Shown here piece by piece: positions 32,711 to 38,950 of a stretch of DNA of 45,278 nucleotides. The notes under the pieces are model-generated. The model was given only the letters and a program-made list of their open reading frames with translations. It was not told the DNA's origin and ran no database searches. Numbering within the stretch: the first letter of the stretch is position 1; each line of letters opens with the position of its first letter. The stretch lies in the NCBI GenBank assembly GCA_017882785.1, contig JADGOV010000013.1, positions 1-45,278 on the forward strand, written 5' to 3'. The stretch comes from Frankiaceae bacterium. Lineage in GTDB: Bacteria; Actinomycetota; Actinomycetes; JADGOV01. The translations under genes and the position numbers were made by a program.

Positions 32711-32845
32711 CAGCCGCAGGTCCTCGGTGTCTCGGCGGCGGGCTTCCGCCCGGTGGGCGTCCTGCGCCGGTACGAGCGCGACGTCGACGGAACGGACTGG
32801 CATGACGGCCTGCTCATGAACCTGCTGGCCGAGGAGTTGTCGTGA
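32711..32845 (+). pseudogene. C-terminal remnant of a GNAT/PAT-type acetyltransferase
   Basis: The frame that continues after the dnaB stop encodes AGFRPVGVLRRYERDVDG and then WHDGLLMNLLAEELS before a TGA at 32843-32845. This is the typical end of small GNAT acetyltransferases. No start codon or acetyl-CoA loop is present; the homology begins abruptly about 60 bases after dnaB. It overlaps the end of the antiporter gene on the other strand by 32 bases. Probably what remains of a gene deleted at its 5' side. Confidence 0.7.
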
Positions 32846-34025
32846 CGCCCGAGGCGTCGGCGGAGCCCTTGCCGGCGGGGCCACCGGGCGCATGCGCCAC
32901 CAGTCCCGCCCGAACCGCCAGTCCACCGGCCGCGGTGGCCACCGCGACGGTCACCAACGCGCCGAGGATCAACGCGGCCGGCTCGCCCGGCTCGAGCAGA
33001 TGCAGCTCCGATCCGACAGTCGCCGCGGCCACCGGCACACCGAGCTGCGCCGCCGCCAAGGCCCCGATCGACACCGGCTGACCGGCCAGCCGCATCGCGG
33101 CGTGGACGGTGATCGCCGCGACTCCGAGCACGACTCCGAGCAGGATGAACGACGGGTGCCGACCGAGCGCGCGAAGATCGAGCGAAGCGCCGAGCCACAC
33201 GAAGAACAGCGGACCGAGGAAACCTTCGGTTACGGCAAAGAGCTGGTGGGCCAGTCGTCGTGGTTCGCCCACCGCCGCCACCGCGAGTCCGAAGGAGAAC
33301 CCGGCCAACATGATCGACACGTGCATTCCTGTCGCGAGTGCGGCCAGCGAGAACAGAATCGCCAGGCTGATCCGCAATTCGAGGGCGAACTTGCGGTCTT
33401 GGGAGACGTCGTGCACGCGCCGCCGGACCCCGGTCCGCTCCAGATGTCGCAGCAACACGAACAGCACGCCCGCGCATGCCAGCACGGCCAGCGTGCCGAG
33501 CGCCGCGCGCCCGGCATGCCGGGGGTCGATGGCCAGCGGCAGGGCCACGATGCACGCGGTGTCGGCGATGGCCACTTGGGGCAGCAGCTGTATCACCGAG
33601 GGCCCGCCGAGACCCAACGACTCGACAATCGGCAAGATCAGCGCGGCCGACGAGGAGGCCATCACCACCGCGTACAGTGCGCCGTGGCCGGTGCCGAAGG
33701 CGCGAGCGACAACTAGCGCGAGTGGTACCGACAGGACGCCGATACCCACGGCGCGAAACACGCCGACTCGTAGCGCCGTCTGGATGCCACTATCCCGCAC
33801 CGGGACCTGGGATCCGACGACGAACATGATCAGCGCGAAGCCGATGTTGGCCATGAACGTGAAAGTTTGGTTGTGGGCCTGGAGGAGCCCGGCGAACGTT
33901 GGCCCCAGCAGGATCCCCGCGGCCAACTCCCCCAACGTGACCGGAAGGTGCCAGCGCCGTCGCCACGCGAGCAGCGGGCCGACGATCGCCACGAGCGAGA
34001 TCAACGCCAGCGTGCCGAAAGTCAT
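32814..34025 (-). CDS. Cation:proton antiporter (CPA2/KefB type)
   Basis: A 403-residue membrane protein with 11-13 helices that exchanges Na+ or K+ for H+. Seen are the N-terminal VTLGELAAGILLGPT, FALIMFVVGSQVP, ASSSAALILPIV and GFLGPLFFVWLGASLDLRAL, all CPA2 landmarks. It ends after the transmembrane part, without the KefC-type RCK domain. The ATG at 34025 has the excellent ribosome site GGGAGGTGATC. It follows the VOC and csbD genes on the same strand, consistent with an osmotic or alkaline stress unit. Its 3' end overlaps a GNAT remnant. Confidence 0.9.
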   Translation of the reverse strand: MTFGTLALISLVAIVGPLLAWRRRWHLPVTLGELAAGILLGPTFAGLLQAHNQTFTFMANIGFALIMFVVGSQVPVRDSGIQTALRVGVFRAVGIGVLSVPLALVVARAFGTGHGALYAVVMASSSAALILPIVESLGLGGPSVIQLLPQVAIADTACIVALPLAIDPRHAGRAALGTLAVLACAGVLFVLLRHLERTGVRRRVHDVSQDRKFALELRISLAILFSLAALATGMHVSIMLAGFSFGLAVAAVGEPRRLAHQLFAVTEGFLGPLFFVWLGASLDLRALGRHPSFILLGVVLGVAAITVHAAMRLAGQPVSIGALAAAQLGVPVAAATVGSELHLLEPGEPAALILGALVTVAVATAAGGLAVRAGLVAHAPGGPAGKGSADASGVTTTPRPAGS

Positions 34026-34151
34026 CCGCGATCACCTCCCGGCGTCCATCAAGCGAGCAGGCGCGAGCGGCAGTATCGATCGCCGCGGACCCCCGGTGCG
34101 CCGCATTGTGCGTCAACGGATCATGCGGCGCGTGGATAGTGACGCGCAGGA

Positions 34152-34322
34152 CTACGTGAAGGCGTCCTTGACCTTGTGCACCGCGTTCTTGAGGGCGCCG
34201 CCGACCCGCTCGCGTTGCCCCTTGGCTTCGAGGGACCGGTCATCGGTGGCCCGCCCGATGCTCTGCTTCGCCCTTCCGGACATTTCCTGGGTCTTGTTCT
34301 TGGCCTTGTCCAGAATGCTCAT
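34152..34322 (-). CDS. CsbD family stress protein
   Basis: A 56-residue hydrophilic protein: MSILDKAKNKTQEMSGRAKQ then SIGRATDDRSLEAKG and VGGALKNAVHKVKDAF. Alternating Lys/Gln/Ala helices with the KG repeat are the CsbD signature. CsbD proteins are induced under general (SigB-type) stress; the molecular role is unknown. The ATG at 34322 is preceded by GGGAGAAGG. It lies between the VOC gene and the antiporter on the same strand. Confidence 0.9.
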   Translation of the reverse strand: MSILDKAKNKTQEMSGRAKQSIGRATDDRSLEAKGQRERVGGALKNAVHKVKDAFT

Positions 34323-34408
34323 CTCGCTGACCTTCTCCCTGGCTACTCGACAGAAGGCTCGAGGCTAGCGGTCCGGTCGGGTGGTGCTACGTCGTGGCAC
34401 CCACCGGC

Positions 34409-34774
34409 TCACTCCGGGCGGTGGCACACCGCTTCCAGGTTGTGCCCGTCAGGGTCGGTGACGAAGGCGGCGTAGTAGGTGGGGTGGTACTCAGGGTGAA
34501 GGCGCGGACTGATCGTGACCGCTGCGCCGGCCTGCTGCGCCGCCGCCGAGAACGCGTCGACGGTGGCGCGGTCCTGGGCGGACATCGCGACGTGCGTCTC
34601 GACTCCGCCCGGTCCGCCCGGGTAGAGCCAGAAGTCGGGTTTGCCGTCGTGCCCCAAGCCGACCCCGAAGTCGAACTCCATGAGGACCGTGTAACCCAGC
34701 GGAGCCAGCGCCTGACGGTAGAAGGCGGTACTGGCGGTCAGGTCGCTGACGCGGATCCCGACGTGGTCGATCAT
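34409..34774 (-). CDS. VOC (glyoxalase/bleomycin-resistance fold) protein
   Basis: A 121-residue single vicinal-oxygen-chelate domain. It starts MIDHVGIRVSDLTASTAFYR and ends YYAAFVTDPDGHNLEAVCH, with the metal-ligand positions His4 and the C-terminal Glu in LEAV. THVAMSAQDRATVDAF lies in the middle. Such proteins range from glyoxalase-like enzymes to antibiotic-binding proteins, and the function cannot be narrowed. I chose ATG at 34774, which has GGAGGT five bases upstream; the ATG four codons earlier lies within that site. Confidence 0.9.
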   Translation of the reverse strand: MIDHVGIRVSDLTASTAFYRQALAPLGYTVLMEFDFGVGLGHDGKPDFWLYPGGPGGVETHVAMSAQDRATVDAFSAAAQQAGAAVTISPRLHPEYHPTYYAAFVTDPDGHNLEAVCHRPE

Positions 34775-34857
34775 CGACACCTCCATCTGGGTGCCTCGGC
34801 GGCACGCTTCGTGGCATGGTACGGGCCACACCGTCGTTTGGGTGTTGGGGACGAGGG

Positions 34858-35039
34858 ATGCGGACGACTCTGGCCGTCGATGACGAACTGGTAGCGCGGG
34901 CGCAGTGGCTGACTGGACGAGCGAGAAGAGCGCCCTGGTGCTCGATATCCTCAGTCGCACGATCAAGGAGCTGTCGCTCACGCATGAGATGTTGGATCTC
35001 CACCCTGTTTCGATCCTTCCTGCGGGAGGAGTCGAGTGA
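34858..35039 (+). pseudogene. Frameshifted VapB-type antitoxin remnant
   Basis: The ATG at 34858 opens MRTTLAVDDELVARAQWLTG, the standard ribbon-helix-helix start of VapB antitoxins. After about base 34916 the family sequence resumes in the -1 frame as TSEKSALVLDILSRTIKEL and runs to a TGA at 35037-35039. One lost base (or two gained) explains this. No vapC toxin follows; instead the end overlaps the HEAT-repeat gene on the other strand. It appears to be a dead antitoxin gene, unless the shift is a sequencing error. Confidence 0.6.
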
Positions 35040-35721
35040 GCCGAGACTTCTTGCGGTTTTCCCGGACGATCCACTGCACGTCGACGTCGTCCTGCGCCGC
35101 GAGCGCCGCGAACACGGGCAGGCCGGCCACCGGGTCGGCGGCAACGGCCACGCTCCAGCAGTAGCCGAGGGCCTGGCGCAGCGTCCGCACGCCGGGCTGC
35201 CGTCGCTGCTGGGCCGGCCGAGCGGCCAGGGAGGCGGTGACCGCCCCACACAACGCGAGGGCATGCGCCGCGCCCTCCGGCGTCCGTAGCAGGCGTGGTT
35301 CGCAGATGCCCGCGACCGCGGCCCGCTGCACCAAGGGGTCCGGGTCGCCGGCCCAGTCATCGGCCAGCGCTCGGCACTGATTCGGGTCCGCATCCCCGAG
35401 GCGCTGGAGAGCCATGGCGACCGCCTCCCGAACGCGCCACCGGTCCTCTGTCGCGCCGAGCCGCAGCCGGGATGCCAGGTCGCCGCCCGCTCCAGTGGCC
35501 ATCAGCTGACCCCAGCCGATGACACCGCAGGCTGTCAGGTACTCCTCGTCGGAGGCAACCAGGGAGTCGAACAGCGCTGCGTCCCCGACGTCGGCCACAG
35601 CCTCCATCAACTCCAGGTTGCCGCGCGGCCCAGGCAACCCCGAGTGCTCGGTGAGGAACGGGGCCCACGCGGAGCGCTGGAGGGTCCGGAGTGCGTGGCG
35701 ATACTCCGCCCGCCGGCTCAC
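34978..35721 (-). CDS. HEAT-repeat protein of unknown function
   Basis: A 247-residue all-helical protein. Repeats are seen in DRWRVREAVAMALQRLGDAD and DPLVQRAAVAGICEPRLL, typical of HEAT/armadillo scaffolds. The C-terminal block LGYCWSVAVAADPVAGLPVF then VDVQWIVRENRKKSRL is shared by a family of uncharacterised actinobacterial proteins. HEAT proteins act as binding platforms; nothing enzymatic is visible. The GTG at 35721 overlaps the stop of the methyltransferase gene (GTGA), so the two are co-translated. Its tail overlaps the VapB remnant in antisense. Confidence 0.75.
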   Translation of the reverse strand: MSRRAEYRHALRTLQRSAWAPFLTEHSGLPGPRGNLELMEAVADVGDAALFDSLVASDEEYLTACGVIGWGQLMATGAGGDLASRLRLGATEDRWRVREAVAMALQRLGDADPNQCRALADDWAGDPDPLVQRAAVAGICEPRLLRTPEGAAHALALCGAVTASLAARPAQQRRQPGVRTLRQALGYCWSVAVAADPVAGLPVFAALAAQDDVDVQWIVRENRKKSRLTRLLPQEGSKQGGDPTSHA

Positions 35722-36476
35722 CGGGGTCCGCTTCGTCGGGCGACGATGTTGAGCCGTACGTAGTCGAGCACCGGCTCGGCCATGGCCGCCGCAACCGCGG
35801 AGAGGAACGGCCCGTGCTCGGCCGGCGGCAGGGTTGGCAGGTGTTCGCGGAGGCAGACCGTGGCGAGGAAGTCGAGGAACGGCTCGCCCGGGGGAAACCG
35901 CGTGGGCTCATCGTGACTCCATACCTGCGCATCCTCGAAGCCCGCCGCGGACAGCCGGCGGCGGGTGTCCTCGACGGAGGCGAACTCCCAGCTGCCAGCT
36001 AACTCGACCCCCAGAGCGCGAACCGCCGTCTGCAGGTTGGCGATGTTGCCCTCGCCCCCGCACTGCACGACGAGCTGCCCACCCGGGCGGAGGACTCCCG
36101 CCACGTTGGCGAACAGGAGGTCGTGGTCGGTCACCCAATGGAAGGTCGCCGTGGAGAACACCGCGTCGACGGGCGCGGCCGTGCCAAGCAGCGCCGGACG
36201 CAGTTCGAGCAGGTCCGCGACGACGAAGCGGACCTGGCCCTGCAGGGCGGCGAGCCGCTCACGCGCCTGCGCCACCATGGCTTGCGAGGCGTCGAGGGCG
36301 ACCACGCGGCCGCGCGGCAGCCGGGCCACCAGTTGTTCGGTCACCCGGCCGCTGCCGCAGCCGGCGTCGAGCACGGTTTCCGCACCGGAGAGGACCAACC
36401 GGTCGAGGACCAGCGCTCCCCACCGGGTCTGCGGGTCGGATACCCGGTCGTAGGTCGAGGCGTCCCATTCCCGCAT
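35718..36476 (-). CDS. Class I SAM-dependent methyltransferase (Tam-like)
   Basis: A 252-residue Rossmann-fold methyltransferase. Motif I reads VLDAGCGSGRVTEQL, followed by VVALDASQAMVAQARERL and DAVFSTATFHWVTDHD, a pattern resembling trans-aconitate methyltransferase. The LRPGGQLVVQCGGEGN motif is also present. The true substrate is unknown. The ATG at 36476 follows GAGGAG by 11 bases, lies 8 bases after the hemerythrin stop, and its own stop overlaps the HEAT gene (GTGA). It is the third gene of a tight four-gene operon. Confidence 0.87.
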   Translation of the reverse strand: MREWDASTYDRVSDPQTRWGALVLDRLVLSGAETVLDAGCGSGRVTEQLVARLPRGRVVALDASQAMVAQARERLAALQGQVRFVVADLLELRPALLGTAAPVDAVFSTATFHWVTDHDLLFANVAGVLRPGGQLVVQCGGEGNIANLQTAVRALGVELAGSWEFASVEDTRRRLSAAGFEDAQVWSHDEPTRFPPGEPFLDFLATVCLREHLPTLPPAEHGPFLSAVAAAMAEPVLDYVRLNIVARRSGPR

Positions 36477-36484
36477 CGGCCCGG

Positions 36485-37189
36485 TCACTCCTCGGCTCGA
36501 GCCGGGGTCCGCTTCAGCGGGGCGACATCGACCGCCGATCCCCACCGCCGCGCGCTGGCGGTGCGGTAGCGCCGGGCGTATCCCCTGACGATGAGGACCC
36601 GGACAGGCGCAGGGACGAGGTGGACGAGGGTTTCGTAGCGGTCGGGATCGAGCCCGTCCATCAGCCAGTGGCCTTCGGCCGCCAGTCTGCTGATGGATTT
36701 GCCGCGGACGTTGAACTTCTGGTCCCACGCCCGCCATTCGGCGTCGGTGATGCTGGCCGAGACCACGGGCATCGCCTCGTCCTCCTCAGCTCGCAGGTGC
36801 GGCAGCAGTGGCTCCTCGAGCGCGGAGAGCGCGGAGAGCGCGTCGGTCAGGCCACTCCCGTCGTCGCGGTAGCACCGGGTAGCCGCCCGCATCTGATCGA
36901 TCGCGGGAACAACGCGCGTGTGGTCGACTTCCATCCGGTCCAGGATCGGACCGGCAGAGGGGTTGCGCCCTCGCACCAGCGGCCACAGGCCGATGTCCTC
37001 ACCCGCGTGATGGTGGTGGAGGAAGTCCAGCATCCAGTCGGTGTGCTCGGCCAGTGCCCGCCGGCGGGCGTCGTCCGGCGGAGGTGAGGTGGACAGCGCG
37101 ACATGCAGGCGGGCGAGGTCGCGGCGCAAGGCGTCGTGGACGACACCCATCATGGTCGTATCGGCGGGCTGGTCAGACCGGCTCGTCAC
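36485..37189 (-). CDS. Hemerythrin (HHE) domain protein
   Basis: A 234-residue protein with a four-helix hemerythrin-like bundle that would bind a di-iron centre. Ligand-type residues appear in order: VVHDALRRDLARLH, HTDWMLDFLHHHHAGEDIGL, MEVDHTRVVPAID and LPHLRAEEDEAMPVV. The C-terminal 70 residues are basic and specific to actinobacterial members. Such proteins sense or store oxygen, nitric oxide or iron. The GTG at 37189 has GGAGG five bases upstream and lies 14 bases after the MEDS/HATPase stop, so it is in the same operon as that regulator. Confidence 0.88.
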   Translation of the reverse strand: MTSRSDQPADTTMMGVVHDALRRDLARLHVALSTSPPPDDARRRALAEHTDWMLDFLHHHHAGEDIGLWPLVRGRNPSAGPILDRMEVDHTRVVPAIDQMRAATRCYRDDGSGLTDALSALSALEEPLLPHLRAEEDEAMPVVSASITDAEWRAWDQKFNVRGKSISRLAAEGHWLMDGLDPDRYETLVHLVPAPVRVLIVRGYARRYRTASARRWGSAVDVAPLKRTPARAEE

Positions 37190-37203
37190 GAAGTCCTCCA
37201 GGT

Positions 37204-38226
37204 TCAGGCGGTGGGGAGCCAGCTGAGGATGCGGACCATCGTGCCTCGGGGGTTTGAGCGGACCTGGACGAGATCGCAGAGCTGGTTGACCAGCCACAGC
37301 CCGCGCCGCCGCTCCTGGGTGAGCGTCGGCATCGTGCGACCGACCAGCGGATCATCCATGTGCCCGGAGTCGGCGATCTCGCAGATCAACGCGTCCGCTT
37401 CCCGCCATATCCGCAGCGAGCCGCGACCACCGCCGTGTTGGAGGCTGTTGGTGACGACCTCGCTGATCGCCAGCGTGAGATCGAGAACGCGGTCCCGGGT
37501 CAGGCCCGCGTCCTCGGCCTGTCGCGTGACCAGTTGCCGCGCCGCGCACAGGCCGTCCCCGACAAAAGCGAGGTGCTCGGATGGGCTTCCCGGGGAGGGG
37601 AGATCAGCGGCGAAGAGTTCCTCGACGTGGTAAGCACCCCCGTAGGTTGTGCTGCCACGGTAGCCGGCGGTGTCGACGTAGGCGGGGTGACTGTCCAGCG
37701 CGGCCGTCACGAGCGCCGGGTCAAGACCGTCGACGTCGTACGGGCAGCGCAGCCATAGCGGGGTGTCCGGGTCGATGGCGACGTTGAGCAGCGCCTCGTG
37801 GAGTTGGCATTCGACCACCTCGCTGGGTCTTCGACCGGGCCACAGGGGTTCGCCCAGTCCACGCCGAGGGCGTTCGGGTCTGCCGTGCTCGGCCACGAAC
37901 CGTCGCCACGCGGGGATGATCCGGGCCGGGTTGCTGCCAAGTTCGGCCATATCGACGAAGTGCAGACCGTGGGTCTCAGCCCCCAGCGCATCACGCACCA
38001 TGCTCAGTCGAGGCTCGGCGACGGCCACCATTCCCGGCTGGTCGAGGGCGACCCCGTCCCGGAGGAACGGAACGGAGCGCGCGATGAACTCCGGGTCGCC
38101 CCGATACAGCACCGCCTCATGCAGGTAGCTGCGGTGTGGCCGTTCGCCGACAGGACCGGCGTGCCGGCCGGTGCCGGGACGTCGTTCGGTTCGTCCCGCG
38201 GCTCGATGCCCGCTGGTGATCGCCAC
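37204..38226 (-). CDS. MEDS sensor fused to HATPase_c anti-sigma-type kinase
   Basis: A 340-residue regulator. Residues about 30-190 match the MEDS (DcmR sensory) fold: LHEAVLYRGDPEFIARSVPF and LDQPGMVAVAEPRL, later FVDMAELGSNPARIIPAW. Residues about 220-335 form a GHKL ATP-binding domain: the N box ISEVVTNSLQHGG, then CEIADSGHMDDP and RRGLWLVNQLCD. The arrangement is common in actinobacterial anti-sigma (RsbW-like) kinases. The GTG at 38226 has AAGGAG four bases upstream. Direct repeats lie in the 412-base region before it. It heads the hemerythrin-methyltransferase-HEAT operon. No anti-sigma antagonist gene is adjacent. Confidence 0.87.
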   Translation of the reverse strand: MAITSGHRAAGRTERRPGTGRHAGPVGERPHRSYLHEAVLYRGDPEFIARSVPFLRDGVALDQPGMVAVAEPRLSMVRDALGAETHGLHFVDMAELGSNPARIIPAWRRFVAEHGRPERPRRGLGEPLWPGRRPSEVVECQLHEALLNVAIDPDTPLWLRCPYDVDGLDPALVTAALDSHPAYVDTAGYRGSTTYGGAYHVEELFAADLPSPGSPSEHLAFVGDGLCAARQLVTRQAEDAGLTRDRVLDLTLAISEVVTNSLQHGGGRGSLRIWREADALICEIADSGHMDDPLVGRTMPTLTQERRRGLWLVNQLCDLVQVRSNPRGTMVRILSWLPTA

Positions 38227-38273
38227 GAGGCTCCTTCCCGGACACCGTCCGGATTCCGCGTAACGGTTGCCTT

Positions 38274-38312
38274 GACCCACTCCGCCGACCCACTCCGCCG
38301 ACCCACTCCGAC
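38274..38312. repeat. Three tandem 13-bp repeats
   Basis: GACCCACTCCGCC occurs at 38274-38286 and 38287-38299, and as GACCCACTCCGAC at 38300-38312, with no spacer. They end 48-86 bases upstream of the MEDS/HATPase start on its coding strand, where promoter or operator elements are expected. Confidence 0.85.
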
Positions 38313-38416
38313 GCCATCTGGTTCGCACTACCAGCGGGGAGCAGGTCAGCAGTTTCATCGAGTGCTGGGAACGTGCACGCGCGACCGGAGAGCGGGGGAA
38401 CCGGAGCAAGGCTCCA

Positions 38417-38452
38417 ACCAACGACTGCGGTATTACCAACGACTGCAGTATT
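38417..38452. repeat. 18-bp tandem repeat
   Basis: ACCAACGACTGCGGTATT (38417-38434) is followed directly by ACCAACGACTGCAGTATT (38435-38452), one mismatch. It is AT-richer than the surroundings and lies between the two divergent operons. Confidence 0.85.
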
Positions 38453-38513
38453 CGTGCTGAACGGTCAATTGCGGGCAAGACTACACGCTGCGGGGCGCAA
38501 TCGTTTCGGGACG

Positions 38514-38555
38514 GCAATGCAGTGAGCGGCACTGCGATGCAATGCCCGGCACTGC
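38514..38555. repeat. Interleaved GCAATGC / GGCACTGC repeats
   Basis: GCAATGC occurs at 38514-38520 and 38539-38545, and GGCACTGC at 38528-38535 and 38548-38555. GCAGTG-agcgg-CACTGC (38519-38535) is also a perfect inverted repeat. The block lies about 85 bases upstream of feoA. Confidence 0.6.
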
Positions 38556-38605
38556 GCGCCGCCACCGCAAACATCCAACCTGACATATCGGGCCCTTGTG
38601 CCCTA

Positions 38606-38624
38606 TCAGGTAAGCCTGGCCTTA
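38606..38624. promoter_or_regulatory. IdeR/DtxR-type iron box upstream of feoA
   Basis: TCAGGTAAGCCTGGCCTTA matches 16 of 19 positions of the known IdeR/DtxR consensus TWAGGTWAGSCTWACCTWA. It ends 14 bases before the feoA ATG, a position where iron-loaded repressor would block transcription. Iron-dependent repression of the feo operon is therefore likely. Confidence 0.75.
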
Positions 38625-38638
38625 GTAATGCTGGCGGC

Positions 38639-38950
38639 ATGAGACCGCGCCCTGAGACCCTCGCCGATGTCCCTCGCGGGGGGACCGTCATGTTGGCCGC
38701 GCCACTGCTGCCCGCCGGGCGGGCGCGGCGGGTTGCGGAGCTGGGATTGCGGGCCGGCTGCCGCGTGACCGTGCTGCTGCGTACGGCCGGGGGTGGCCGG
38801 GTGATCGCAGTGGAGGACGCGCGCATCGCCGTCGACGCGGAGACGCTGCGACGGCTGCCGCTGGGCCCACTGGAGGCCGTGGCGCCGTGCCGAAGGCAGG
38901 TCGGGCGTCGGCTGCGCAGGTCGGCCGCCCGCGCTGGTTGCGCCGCGTGA
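38639..38950 (+). CDS. feoA: FeoA ferrous-iron transport accessory protein
   Basis: A 103-residue cytosolic SH3-like protein. The fold is seen from TLADVPRGGTVMLAAPLL through RRVAELGLRAGCRVTVLL to GGGRVIAVEDARIAVDAETLRRL. It ends in an Arg/Ala-rich tail. FeoA assists FeoB, probably at its GTPase domain. The ATG at 38639 has only GGCGG nearby, 4 bases upstream. Its stop overlaps the feoB GTG (GTGA), so both are co-translated. The iron box lies just upstream. Confidence 0.88.
   Translation: MRPRPETLADVPRGGTVMLAAPLLPAGRARRVAELGLRAGCRVTVLLRTAGGGRVIAVEDARIAVDAETLRRLPLGPLEAVAPCRRQVGRRLRRSAARAGCAA

Larger units (their letters stand above)
38227..38638. other. 412-bp divergent regulatory region, MEDS operon / feo operon
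   Basis: No gene is evident. The stretch is richer in A/T than its neighbours. It contains three families of short repeats (13 bp x3, 18 bp x2, and GCAATGC/GGCACTGC x2), described separately, and an iron box directly in front of feoA. Promoters of both flanking operons must lie here. Confidence 0.6.

Noticed and set aside
31070-32926. 618-residue minus-strand open frame opposite dnaB
   Set aside because: Antisense of dnaB with no recognisable domain; arises from GC-biased codons.
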